Below, one piece after another: positions 14,635 through 23,260 of a stretch of DNA of 64,000 nucleotides. The translations under genes and the position numbers were made by a program. Below the pieces are notes generated by a model that had not been told where the DNA came from, did no database searches, and saw only the letters and a program-made list of their open reading frames with translations. Origin of the DNA: Bacillota bacterium (GTDB lineage Bacteria > Bacillota > Clostridia > Christensenellales > Aristaeellaceae); assembly GCA_023416655.1 (NCBI GenBank), contig JAEZHK010000011.1, forward strand, positions 18,979 to 82,978. Direction: 5' to 3'. Within the stretch, counting starts at the first letter, position 1. Every line of letters begins with the position of its first letter.

Positions 14635-16491
14635 CTAGGGGTTCTCGATCAGGAGGCAGAACTGCGCGGGCAACTCCAGCGTGAGCGCGCTCTGAAGCCA
14701 GTCGTCGCGGATCTCGATCCGCCGGGGCGCGTCCGCCCGGTTGAGGAGAGCCAGCACGCACTCGTCGGGCGCGGGGCTGCCGAACGCGTCTCGCCCGTCC
14801 TCGATGCGGCGGATGGCGACGGCAACGTCCTCTCCGGCTGCGATGAGCCTCAGCTCGCCGGTCTTGAGCGCGGGGCTTTCGTTCCTGCGCAGGATCGCCC
14901 GGGCGACGTCCTCCAGAAGTTCCTTGTCCTCCCGCCCCCAGGGATAGGTTCCCCGGCAGAACGGGTCCGCCATGCCTTGGTTGCCCGCTTCGTCGCCGTA
15001 GTACAGGCAGGGCATGCCGGGGAGCGCGGTGAGGAAGCGCCAGGCGGCGGTCAGGCGGCGCTTGCCCAGCGCGTACTGCGCAGCACTGAGCTTTTTCGCG
15101 CTGCGCTTCTCGCGCGGCGGGCTTTGGTCGCCCGCGCCGGACAGCGCGTTGATCGCGCGGGGCCGGTCATGGCTGCCGATCAGGTTCATCAGCGAGTAGA
15201 AGAAGTCTTTGGGATAGGCCTCCTGCAGGTGGCTTATTCGCCGGGTGAACTGAAGCGCCGTGATCTCGCCGTTCATGAAGCTGAGGAGGGCGTCCCTCAG
15301 CGGGTAGTTCATCACGCTGTCCAGCGTGTCGCCCGCGCAGTAGGTGCGGATTTCGCCGTAAGCCTCCTTGTTGGAGGCGTCCTCCCAGACTTCTCCGATC
15401 AACGCGGCGTCCGGGTCCTCCCGCTTGACCCGCTCCCGGAGCATCCGGAGGAAGGGCATCGGCAGCTCGTCGGCCACGTCCAGCCGCCAGCCGCCCGCGC
15501 CCGCGCGCAGCCAGTGGGCGGCCACGGCGTCCCGCCCGCGGATGATGAAGTCCAGGTAGCCCTCGTCCATCTCGCGCACGTTGGGCAGCGTCTTCACGCC
15601 CCACCAGCAGTCGTAGTCGTTTGGCCACTTCCGGAACGTGTACCAGGAGACGTAGGGCGACTGCTGCGTCTGGCAAGCGCCTTCCGAAGGGAAATCCCCG
15701 CCCAGGTTGAAATACCGGCTGTGCGCGCCGGTGTGCGAAAAAACGCCGTCCAGCACGATGCGGATGCCCAGCGCCTTCGCGTCCGCGCACAGCGCGCGGA
15801 AGGCTGCTTCGTCGCCGAATGCCGGGTCGATCGCGAGGTAGTCCGCCACGTCGTACTTGTGGTTGGACAGCGCGCGGAAGATCGGGTTGAAGTAGACCGC
15901 GCCGACGCCCAGGTCCTTCAGGTACTTCAGCTTCCGCCGCACACCCTCAAGGTCGCCGCCGAAGAAGTCGTCGGCTGCGTTGTCGCCGCTTTCGATCCGC
16001 TGTTCCGGCGGCTCATACCAATCCACATGCCAGTGGCCGCGCTCGGGCGGTTCCCGCTCCGAGACGGGCCTTGACGCGTAGAACCGGTCGACCATGATCT
16101 GGTAGACCACCGTCTGACGCATCCACGCGGGGGGCTTGAGCGCGGCGTCGTACACCGTGATCTGAAAGGACGGCGGCTCGTGGTCCCACGCCGCGCCCAT
16201 CCCGCCCAGACAGTCGGGCGCGTTGCCGTAGAACACGGTCTTCCCGCCCGCCTCCGCCAGGAAGTAGTACCAGAGAAGGCCCGGCGCTTCGGGCATCTGA
16301 AGCTTCGCCTCAAAAAGCCCCTCGGCGTTTTTCTCCATCGGCTGAAGGATCGCCCGGCTTTCCCACCACAGGCGCAGGCTCGCCTTCTCCGCGCCGTCCG
16401 CCTGAAGCCTCAGCGTCACCCATTCGCCCGCGGGGCGCGCGCCCGGCGGCGTCCGGAACCGCTCGTCCCGGGAATCGTGCTTCAGCGTCAT
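14635..16491 (-). CDS. GH13 alpha-glucosidic hydrolase (neopullulanase/maltodextrin type)
   Basis: 618 residues. An N-terminal beta-sandwich (about 15-120) precedes the (beta/alpha)8 barrel. The catalytic triad is visible: Asp near 338 in GWRLDVADE, Glu near 367 in LIGEVWED and Asp near 442 in GSHDRPR. An N-terminal domain plus MVDRFY-type opening fits the neopullulanase/cyclomaltodextrinase subgroup. There is no signal peptide, so it acts inside the cell, with GlgP providing glucose-1-phosphate from the same oligosaccharides. The start ATG overlaps the glgP stop (ATGA), which implies translational coupling. Confidence 0.88.
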   Translation of the reverse strand: MTLKHDSRDERFRTPPGARPAGEWVTLRLQADGAEKASLRLWWESRAILQPMEKNAEGLFEAKLQMPEAPGLLWYYFLAEAGGKTVFYGNAPDCLGGMGAAWDHEPPSFQITVYDAALKPPAWMRQTVVYQIMVDRFYASRPVSEREPPERGHWHVDWYEPPEQRIESGDNAADDFFGGDLEGVRRKLKYLKDLGVGAVYFNPIFRALSNHKYDVADYLAIDPAFGDEAAFRALCADAKALGIRIVLDGVFSHTGAHSRYFNLGGDFPSEGACQTQQSPYVSWYTFRKWPNDYDCWWGVKTLPNVREMDEGYLDFIIRGRDAVAAHWLRAGAGGWRLDVADELPMPFLRMLRERVKREDPDAALIGEVWEDASNKEAYGEIRTYCAGDTLDSVMNYPLRDALLSFMNGEITALQFTRRISHLQEAYPKDFFYSLMNLIGSHDRPRAINALSGAGDQSPPREKRSAKKLSAAQYALGKRRLTAAWRFLTALPGMPCLYYGDEAGNQGMADPFCRGTYPWGREDKELLEDVARAILRRNESPALKTGELRLIAAGEDVAVAIRRIEDGRDAFGSPAPDECVLALLNRADAPRRIEIRDDWLQSALTLELPAQFCLLIENP

Positions 16492-18938
16492 AGCACCAGC
16501 GGTTTCAGATGCCAGATTTTGTCGTTGTACTCCGAAATCGTGCGGTCGGACGAGAAGACGCCGGAAGTGGCGACGTTTCGGACCGCCATGGCAAGCCACT
16601 TGTCGCGGTCGTCGTAGTCCTTTATCAGGTGCTGCCGACTGCGGTGGTAGTCCGGCAGGTCTTTGAGCACGAAGTAAGGGTCGGCCATGCCGCCGCCGTC
16701 TCCGAACAGCAGCGCGTGGTAGAGCTCCTGGAAGAGGTGCGGGTTGTCCGGCGACAGCGTGCCGTCAATGAGCATGGTCAGCGCGCGGCGCACTTCCGCG
16801 TTGGTCTCAAAGATGGTGCTGGCGCGGTAGGTGGCGTAGCCGCGCTCCACCTCCTCGGCGGAGAGGCCGAAGATGTAGATGTTGTCCTTGCCTACCGACT
16901 GAAAGATCTCGACGTTCGCGCCGTCCATCGTGCCGATGGTGACCGCGCCGTTCATCATGAACTTCATGTTGCCGGTGCCGCTGGCCTCCTTGCCGGCGGT
17001 GGAGAGCTGCTCGGAGACTTCCGTGGCGGGCATCAGCACCTCCGCGGCGGACACGCAGTAGTTCTCAAGGAACACCACCTTGATGAGCTTGGAGGCTCTG
17101 GGGTGCTTCGCGACCAGCACGGAAATGGCGTTGATCAGCCGGATGATGAGCTTCGCCCGGTAGAAGCCGGGGGCCGCCTTCGCGCCGAAGAGGAAGGTGA
17201 CCGGATGGAAGCTGAAGGCCGCGTCCCGGTCGATGCGGTCGTAGAGCATCAGGATACTCAGCGCGTTCATCAGCTGCCGCTTGTATTCATGGAGGCGCTT
17301 GGCCTGCACGTCGAAGATGGTACAGGTGTCCACATGCACGCCCTGACGCCGCCGGAGGTAGGCCGCCAGCGCCTGCTTGTTCTGGCACTTGACGAGATCA
17401 AACTTTTCCCGGAAGGCCCGGTCGTCCGCGAAGGGCAGAAGCTCGATGAGATTTTCCGGGTGCTTGCGCCAGGCGTCGCCGATGGCCTCGTCGATCAGAC
17501 CCGAGAGCCCCGGGTTGGCCTGAACCAGCCAGCGGCGGTGCGTGATGCCGTTGGTGATGCCCAGAAAGCGGTCGGGCTCGATCAGGTAGTAGTCATGGAA
17601 GGTCTGGCGGCGCAGGATGTCCGCGTGAATCTGCGAAACGCCGTTGACCGAGTGGCACATCGAAACGCAGAGGTTCGCCATATGCACCTGGCCGTAGCCG
17701 ATGATGGCCATGCGGCCGATGCGCTCCCACTGGCCGGTGTAGACGTCCCAGAGCTTTTTGCACAGGCGCTCGTTGAGCTCCTTTAGGATCATGTGGATCC
17801 GGGGCAGGAGCCGCTCCACCATCTCCTCCGGCCAGCGCTCGAGCGCCTCCTGAAGGACCGTATGGTTGGTGTAGGCGCAGGTCTTGCGGGTGATCTCCTC
17901 GGCGCGCTCCCAGTCCAGCCCGTGCTCGTCGATCAGGATGCGCATCAGTTCCGGGATCGCCATGCCGGGGTGGGTGTCGTTGATGTGGATGGCCACCTTG
18001 TCCGAGAACAAATCCCACTCGCGTCCGTGGACCTTGATGAAGTCCTTCACCGCGTACTGCACCGACGCGCTGGAGAAGAAGTACTGCTGCTTCAGGCGCA
18101 GTTCTTTGCCGGCGGCGTGGTTGTCCTCCGGGTAGAGGACTTTGGAAATGACCTCGGCCAGTTCCTTCTGCTCCACCGCCTGCACGTACTCGCCGCGGTT
18201 GAAGGAGGGCATGTCGATGGTCTTGGGCGAGCGCGCCGACCAGGTTCTGAGCATGTTGACCATGGTGGAATCGTAGCCCAGCACCGGCATTTCGTAGGGC
18301 ACGGCTTCGACGGTGTAGCCGCCCGTCTGGCGGAAGCGGGTGCGGCCGATGCCGTCCACATACCGCTCGGTGGTTCCGCCGAAGTACACCTCCACCGCCT
18401 GGTCGGGTCGGGCGATCTCCCAGAGGTTGCCGTTATCCAGCCAGTTGTCGGGCATCTCGACCTGATAGCCGTCCACGATTTTCTGGCGGAACAGGCCGTA
18501 CTCGTAGCGGATGGTGCAGCCCATTGCGGGCAGCTTCAGCGCGGACAACGAGTCCAGAAAGCAGGCCGCGAGCCGCCCCAGGCCGCCGTTTCCGAGGCCG
18601 GGCTCCGGCTCCTGCTCAAAGATCAGGGATTTGTCGATGCCCAGCTTTTTGAACGCTTCCTGGTAATTCCGCTCGTTGGTCAGCGCGATCATGTTGTTGT
18701 GCAGCGCGCGGCCCACCAGGAATTCCGCCGACAGGTAGTAGAGCTTCTTGGATTTTGTTTCCTTGCGGACGCCGCGGGATTCCGAGCGCCGCTGCATGAT
18801 TTCGTCGCGCACCGTGGAAGCGACCGCCTGATAGATCTGGTTTGGCGTGGCGTCAGCCAACTCGCAGCCGTAATGGCGCTGCAGCTTGCTCACGACGGAT
18901 TGGGCGATCTGCTCTTCGGTCATATTCTGATAGCCCAT
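16488..18938 (-). CDS. glgP: Glycogen/maltodextrin phosphorylase
   Basis: An 816-residue GT35 phosphorylase, the normal length for bacterial enzymes. It releases glucose-1-phosphate from alpha-1,4-glucans. The pyridoxal phosphate lysine is in EASGTGNMKFMMNG near residue 658; GGLGRLAACFLDSL and HPGMAIPELMRIL are other signatures. The start at 18938 follows GAGG; a second Met five codons on is possible. First gene of a two-gene unit with the GH13 hydrolase. The leader of about 150 nt, if the promoter at 19098 is right, contains no aptamer I recognise. Confidence 0.95.
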   Translation of the reverse strand: MGYQNMTEEQIAQSVVSKLQRHYGCELADATPNQIYQAVASTVRDEIMQRRSESRGVRKETKSKKLYYLSAEFLVGRALHNNMIALTNERNYQEAFKKLGIDKSLIFEQEPEPGLGNGGLGRLAACFLDSLSALKLPAMGCTIRYEYGLFRQKIVDGYQVEMPDNWLDNGNLWEIARPDQAVEVYFGGTTERYVDGIGRTRFRQTGGYTVEAVPYEMPVLGYDSTMVNMLRTWSARSPKTIDMPSFNRGEYVQAVEQKELAEVISKVLYPEDNHAAGKELRLKQQYFFSSASVQYAVKDFIKVHGREWDLFSDKVAIHINDTHPGMAIPELMRILIDEHGLDWERAEEITRKTCAYTNHTVLQEALERWPEEMVERLLPRIHMILKELNERLCKKLWDVYTGQWERIGRMAIIGYGQVHMANLCVSMCHSVNGVSQIHADILRRQTFHDYYLIEPDRFLGITNGITHRRWLVQANPGLSGLIDEAIGDAWRKHPENLIELLPFADDRAFREKFDLVKCQNKQALAAYLRRRQGVHVDTCTIFDVQAKRLHEYKRQLMNALSILMLYDRIDRDAAFSFHPVTFLFGAKAAPGFYRAKLIIRLINAISVLVAKHPRASKLIKVVFLENYCVSAAEVLMPATEVSEQLSTAGKEASGTGNMKFMMNGAVTIGTMDGANVEIFQSVGKDNIYIFGLSAEEVERGYATYRASTIFETNAEVRRALTMLIDGTLSPDNPHLFQELYHALLFGDGGGMADPYFVLKDLPDYHRSRQHLIKDYDDRDKWLAMAVRNVATSGVFSSDRTISEYNDKIWHLKPLVL

Positions 18939-19321
18939 GGCCGAACCTCGCTTTCTCTTTTATTAATGTATTCTAAAGGCGGCGGGGGCACCGCGCGGCG
19001 GTGGGCTGGGATAACCCATGCCATTTCGCCTGCGCTCTTTCGCGCCCGTATTGCATAGCCGCCCGGCGCATTCGCCTAACGGTTCTTCGGATGGCGTATT
19101 CTAGCATACGCCGCGCGCCGCCCGCAAGCCCGGTTGTATTAAAGCGGTTATTGTTCGGTTAATCCTTGTCGATCGAATGCGCTTACGCGAAAAGGACAAC
19201 ATACCCGTCATTTGCCCGCCGCGAAAAGCTCAGAAAGATGCCATCATTCGCGGTCCGCCGCCCGGATTGATCACCGTACAGCGATTGCCAATGATGAGGC
19301 GAACCTCCAATGATATGCCTG
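18939..19321. other. Intergenic region upstream of glgP
   Basis: About 380 bp. It holds the glgP leader and promoter and otherwise only short inverted repeats (GCGGCGGGGGC / GCACCGCGCGGCGGTG). No gene or known RNA is visible. Confidence 0.4.
19098..19127 (-). promoter_or_regulatory. Candidate promoter for glgP
   Basis: TTGCGG and TAGAAT are 18 bp apart on the minus strand, about 160 bp upstream of the start codon. Confidence 0.45.
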
Positions 19322-19771
19322 TCAAACCTCTGACGCCCCGGACAGTTCCTGTCCGGCATTTGCCTTTGGCGCGAGGCGAGCGCAGGCGAGGCACAGCCAC
19401 AGAAGCCCGCCGCCCGACTTCAGGCGCAGGCAGGCCGCCGCGCGCTGGCGCACGTGCTTTTCATAGACCCGGACCGCGGCGTCCTGCGCGGACAGATCCA
19501 TCAGCTTGACGCCCGCGAGAAAGAGCGGGAGGTCCTCCGCCTCGCCGCCGGAGAGCCGCATCAGCGAAACGCACGACCCGTCCCCCATCATCTGCGGCCT
19601 CGCCCACGCGGCGAAGGCACCGATCAGCGCGTCATCGGGCGTCAGCGCGAAGAATGCGCCGCGCGCTTCGGCCAGGAAACCGGGCAGCGGCGCTTCCGAA
19701 AGGTACAGCGCGCCGCCCCGGTCGATGCGGGCGCGGGGCGCGGCCAGCCGGATGGGATGCTCAAAGCGCAA
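19322..19771 (-). CDS. Hypothetical protein
   Basis: About 149 residues, not recognised. A TTG start at 19771 lies nine bases after GAGGAGG and gives MRFEHPIRLAAPRARIDRGG. The protein is Ala/Leu/Arg-rich with a hydrophobic stretch near the end (GLLWLCLACARLAP). Its first bases duplicate the 3' end of nnr: the sequence AGGAGGTCATGCC followed by CTTGCGCTTT occurs both here and at the end of nnr. The frame is long for its position and has a good ribosome-binding site, but in DNA this GC-rich it could still be spurious. Confidence 0.4.
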   Translation of the reverse strand: MRFEHPIRLAAPRARIDRGGALYLSEAPLPGFLAEARGAFFALTPDDALIGAFAAWARPQMMGDGSCVSLMRLSGGEAEDLPLFLAGVKLMDLSAQDAAVRVYEKHVRQRAAACLRLKSGGGLLWLCLACARLAPKANAGQELSGASEV

Positions 19772-19799
19772 GAGGCATGACCTCCTCAAACAATCGGCC

Positions 19800-20047
19800 A
19801 GGGTAAGCGCGGTGCGCGGCCACGGTCAACACATATATCACGGAGGTTTGGAGGGCCGCAGCCCTCCATGTTGACCATATGTACCGGCTTTGCCGGTGCA
19901 TATGGATTCCCCCAAAGGGCGAGCTTGCCCGCCCGACGGGGAATCAATTACGAATGCCCGGATTGCGCCCGAAAAATCCCGCAGGATTTTTAGAAATCCG
20001 GCCCCGTTCTCCTCGCTTTCGCATGCGTTCTTACGCATGCGAAAGCC
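19800..20047 (-). repeat. Multi-hairpin 3' region after nnr, divergent family 1 relative
   Basis: It starts at the nnr stop codon and is in the same sense. A 14-bp H1 stem, GCTTTCGCATGCGT / ACGCATGCGAAAGC, is followed by an H2-like hairpin (CCGGATT, AAAAATCC, tgc, GGATTTTT, cgggcg, AATCCGG). The AAAAATC / GATTTTTCGGGC part matches the copy at 32884. Three further hairpins follow: GATTCCCC / GGGGAATC, CATATGxACCGGC / GCCGGTxCATATG and GGTCAACA / TGTTGACC. Confidence 0.65.
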
Positions 20048-21532
20048 CTAAAGCGCAAGGGGCATGACCTCCTCGAGGCAGTCGACCAGATCCATCGCGC
20101 CCATTGAGACGACGCCGTGCAGCGCCGCTGCCCTCTCCCCCGCGAGGCCGTGCAGTTCGTCCGCGACCCACGCCGCCTTCTCCGGCGGGAGCCGCTGCGC
20201 CAATAGCGCGCCCAAAATTCCTGTCAATGCGTCGCCGCTGCCGCCCCTCGCCATGCCGGGCGAGCCGGACATACTCAAATACAGCGCTTCCCCGCAGATG
20301 GCGCTGGTGGGGCCCTTCAAAATGGCCGTCGCGCCCAGCGCGCGAAGCGCCCGAGCGCCCGCGATCAGGTCTGAGGGCTTCTCGCCGGTCAGCCGCGCCG
20401 CCTCGCCGGGGTGCGGCGTCAGCACGTGATGGGGCTTCAACAGCGCCTTTAGGTCCGGGTTCTCCGCCAGCAGATTGAGCGCGTCGGCGTCCAGCGCCGC
20501 GGGCAGCCCGGATTCCAGCGCCAACCGCACAATTCCGGGGTGTGCGCGGCGGGAAAGGCCGGGGCCGACCGCGACGGCGGTCTTGCCCCGGAGTTGTTCA
20601 AGCAGGACAGGCAGCGCATCCCCGGAGATCGCACCGTTCTCCTCCGGCAGCGGCGCGCACATCGCGTTTGGCGCGCCCAATTGCAGGATGGGCACGACGG
20701 AGGCCGGGCAGGCGATGGTGAGCAGTCCGACGCCGGATTTCAGCGCCGCGCGGGCGGCGATCAGCGCCGCGCCCGCCATGCCGACCGAACCCGCCACCAA
20801 GAGGAGGTGCCCGAAGGTATTTTTGTGGGTTTCCCGCGAGCGCCGCGGCAGCGCGCCCCTGAGGTCGCCCGCCTCGATCAATCGCGCCGCGTCAGGGACT
20901 TCGCCGTCAAGCCCGATGGGCGCGACCACGACCTCGCCGCAGTACTCCGGCCCAGCGGACAGCACATGCCCGCCCTTCAAATATTCAAACGTGACCGTCA
21001 CGTCGGCCACGACCGCCTCGCCCAGCGCCCGCCCGGTGTTCGCGTCGAGGCCTGAAGGCACGTCGACCGCCACCACCAGGCTTCCGAGCCGCCGGTCCGC
21101 CGCCATCCGCCGGGCCAGAACCGCGCTCCGCTCGTCCAGAGGCCGCGAGATCCCGATGCCGAACATCGCGTCCACCCAGGCGTCCGGTCGCTCGCCCGGC
21201 GCTTCCGCTTCCCGGAACCAGACCCGCGGCGTCTCATGGGCGCGGACGCAGTTGAGGAGCGCGTCGCCCTTGAGGCGCGCCTCCTCGCCCAGAGAGATCA
21301 CCACCGACCTTCCGCCCCTCGCGGCATACAGCCGCGCGGCGGCGTAGCCGTCGCCGCCGTTATTGCCCGGGCCGCAGGCGAAGTGTACCAGCGCGCGGGG
21401 CGGCAGCCGCTGGCTCAATGTTTCCGCCACCGCGAGCGCCGCCCGCTCCATCGCTTCGATGGATGGCATTCCCCGCTTAAAGCACTCTGCCTCCAGCCTT
21501 CGCATCTGATCGGCCGTCAGAACCGTCCGCAT
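20048..21532 (-). CDS. nnr: Bifunctional NAD(P)H-hydrate repair enzyme
   Basis: 494 residues. The N-terminal epimerase domain (YjeF_N, about 1-215) has CGPGNNGGDGYAAARLY and DAMFGIGISRPL. The C-terminal ADP-dependent dehydratase (carbohydrate-kinase fold, about 225-494) has KNTFGHLLLVAGS, VGPGLSR, LDADALN, LTPHPGEAARL and GGSGDALTGILGA. Together they repair damaged NADHX/NADPHX. The ATG at 21532 follows GGAGGTGGG. The open frame extends far upstream but has no support there. The gene has its own promoter. Confidence 0.95.
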   Translation of the reverse strand: MRTVLTADQMRRLEAECFKRGMPSIEAMERAALAVAETLSQRLPPRALVHFACGPGNNGGDGYAAARLYAARGGRSVVISLGEEARLKGDALLNCVRAHETPRVWFREAEAPGERPDAWVDAMFGIGISRPLDERSAVLARRMAADRRLGSLVVAVDVPSGLDANTGRALGEAVVADVTVTFEYLKGGHVLSAGPEYCGEVVVAPIGLDGEVPDAARLIEAGDLRGALPRRSRETHKNTFGHLLLVAGSVGMAGAALIAARAALKSGVGLLTIACPASVVPILQLGAPNAMCAPLPEENGAISGDALPVLLEQLRGKTAVAVGPGLSRRAHPGIVRLALESGLPAALDADALNLLAENPDLKALLKPHHVLTPHPGEAARLTGEKPSDLIAGARALRALGATAILKGPTSAICGEALYLSMSGSPGMARGGSGDALTGILGALLAQRLPPEKAAWVADELHGLAGERAAALHGVVSMGAMDLVDCLEEVMPLAL

Positions 21533-21554
21533 GCTCCCACCTCCAGCTTTATCT

Positions 21555-21583
21555 ATTGTATCCCAACGCCGCCCCGCGGTCAA
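21555..21583 (-). promoter_or_regulatory. Promoter for nnr
   Basis: TTGACC and TACAAT are 17 bp apart on the minus strand, 22 bp upstream of the ATG. Confidence 0.75.
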
Positions 21584-21754
21584 ACCGGAAAACGAGCCGG
21601 CGCGTGTAACTGCGGGAACCACACAATATTTCCATTTTTCGCCCGGATCGCGGCACTTTTCCGGACCACAAGCGTCAAAACATGGAAAAGCAACCGAACC
21701 CATCCCTTTCCCGCGCGATACGAAACCCGGAATCAAAAAACGGAGGGGATATCC

Positions 21755-22462
21755 ATGAGAAAACACCGCTGCCTCGCCGCCATTCTGTCGATCCTCCTCA
21801 TCGCCTCCCCGGTTGCGCTGGCCGAAACCGCGCCGGCGCCGTTCACCCAGGCGGACGTCGACGGGATTTCCGAAGGCTTCGCAACCGTCGGCGACTACAT
21901 CGCCGCGCTGTCCCCGACAGGCTATTCCTGGGTCTATCAGGGCGCGGCAACCGGCGAAACCTACCTGACCCTTCGCACCGAGGCGGATGGGGCGGAACTG
22001 GGCGAGGCGACGGTCGCGGTGGCCCTTGACGATGAACTGATTGATGGCGCGGAAACGGGCGAGCGCGAAACGCTGCCCGAAGGACTTGAAGAAAAAGAGG
22101 CGTATCTGGTGGGCGCTCGCTGGATGAGCGCAGACTATGCGCTGCCCTTCATCCGCGGCGTCAAGCCGGGCGCGGCGAAGGAAGACGTGGTCGCGGCATT
22201 CTTCTCCAGAAACGCGGAGGAACCGGAATACACCATTCAGGACATCAACCCCGCCGTGGACGAAACCTGGTACATCGGCGGCGAAAACGTGCCTCTCGGC
22301 GGCAGCTCCAGCCATTGCGAGGACGGCAGCACGACGTATGTATACGGCTGGTGTACGCTGGACGACCCCGACGAGTGGCGCGAGTACTACACGCTCGCCT
22401 ACACCATCCCGGCCGATACAGTCGCGGCCATCGTACTAAGCTACTTCACCGATCCCGAATAA
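21755..22462 (+). CDS. Secreted protein of unknown function
   Basis: 235 residues. A signal peptide (MRKHRCLAAILSILLIASPVALA) is followed by a soluble, acidic domain without a family I recognise. Two Cys (in SSHCEDG and YGWCTLDD) could form a disulfide. The central part (YALPFIRGVKPGAAKEDVVAAFF) has the feel of a SmpA/BamE-like or DUF4309-type repeat where residues after PGA set up a helix, but this is only an impression. The start is nine bases from GGAGGGG, and a terminator follows the stop. Confidence 0.7.
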   Translation: MRKHRCLAAILSILLIASPVALAETAPAPFTQADVDGISEGFATVGDYIAALSPTGYSWVYQGAATGETYLTLRTEADGAELGEATVAVALDDELIDGAETGERETLPEGLEEKEAYLVGARWMSADYALPFIRGVKPGAAKEDVVAAFFSRNAEEPEYTIQDINPAVDETWYIGGENVPLGGSSSHCEDGSTTYVYGWCTLDDPDEWREYYTLAYTIPADTVAAIVLSYFTDPE

Positions 22463-22473
22463 TCCAGACTGAA

Positions 22474-22520
22474 AAACGGAGCGGACCTGCGTCGCAGTGG
22501 ATGCAGGTCCGCTCTGTTTT
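22474..22520 (+). terminator. Rho-independent terminator
   Basis: The stem GAGCGGACCTGC / GCAGGTCCGCTC is preceded by A5 and followed by TGTTTT. It serves the secreted-protein gene and faces the convergent gene at 22556. Confidence 0.8.
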
Positions 22521-22555
22521 GGCCTGATGGACGCGCGGGGCGCGCCCGAGGCCCG

Positions 22556-23200
22556 TCAGTTGACTTTCAGGATGCTGATGGAGCCGAGCACCTCATTGCC
22601 CGTCAGGGTGAAGGCGTTGGAGGAGATGACGCTCAGCACGTCGTCTTCCGCTGCGTTGACCACGGCGTTGAGCTCGAAGGTGGCGGAGTAACCGGTGTTT
22701 GGCTTGACGATGTTGATGGAGGCGCCGGGTACCTCCTCGCCGTTGCGCAGCACCCTCAGCCGGGTGGTCAGCGTATCGTTGGCGGGCACGTTGATCACGA
22801 TGAAGACTAGGTAGGTACCGCCGCAGATCAACCGGAACTCGCCTCGGCAAGTGCGGAACGCGCCGCTTGTGAAGCTGCAGTTGGTATCAAAGGGCACCCG
22901 TCCGTCTTCTTCTCTGACGGTCAGAACTTGGGATTGAGAGCAGAAGGCGAAAATATTGACGCCAAAGTCACGTTCGCAGGGTTCCGGATCGGGCGCGCAG
23001 GGTCCGCGGAAGATCGGATCCCGTTCACGTTCGAATAAGCCTTCAACGCCTTCTTCATCATCGCGGCAGTCCGGCCGCACATTGCATAGCCTGCAGCACC
23101 TTTCGTCAAAATCCCTGCAGGGAATGCGGCGATGGCGTTCACAAGAACCGCAACCGCGGCGGCCACAGCCGCCCCGGTGTCCATTGAGCACGTATGACAC
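22556..23200 (-). CDS. Cys-rich protein with C1q/TNF-like jelly-roll domain (exosporium-like)
   Basis: 214 residues. The N-terminal 75 residues are rich in Cys and Arg (GGCGRRGCGSCERHRRIPCRD..CCRLCNVRPDC). The C-terminal 130 residues look like the jelly-roll domain seen at the end of spore-surface proteins (GTYLVFIVINVPAND..LRNGEEVPGAS..NIVKPNTGYSATF..DDVLSVISSN). There is no signal peptide, as expected for a mother-cell product. The GTG start is nine bases after AAGGAG. A sigma-K-like promoter lies upstream. A spore-coat role is inferred, not shown. Confidence 0.65.
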   Translation of the reverse strand: MSYVLNGHRGGCGRRGCGSCERHRRIPCRDFDERCCRLCNVRPDCRDDEEGVEGLFERERDPIFRGPCAPDPEPCERDFGVNIFAFCSQSQVLTVREEDGRVPFDTNCSFTSGAFRTCRGEFRLICGGTYLVFIVINVPANDTLTTRLRVLRNGEEVPGASINIVKPNTGYSATFELNAVVNAAEDDVLSVISSNAFTLTGNEVLGSISILKVN

Positions 23201-23233
23201 GATTCCTCGCTCCTTTTCGGGGGGTTCCGCGCC

Positions 23234-23260
23234 ATACTATGCCACATGCATTAGCCTAGT
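23234..23260 (-). promoter_or_regulatory. Sigma-K-like promoter candidate
   Basis: On the minus strand AC, 17 bp, then CATAGTAT matches the late mother-cell pattern AC-N16/17-CATAnnnTA except for the final base. It is placed about 33 bp before the GTG start of the jelly-roll gene. Confidence 0.35.

Noticed and set aside
18939..19321. Cyclic-di-GMP riboswitch in the glgP leader (GGGCGCGAAAGAGCGC)
   Set aside because: Only a generic GAAA tetraloop stem is present; the conserved GEMM core and receptor are missing.
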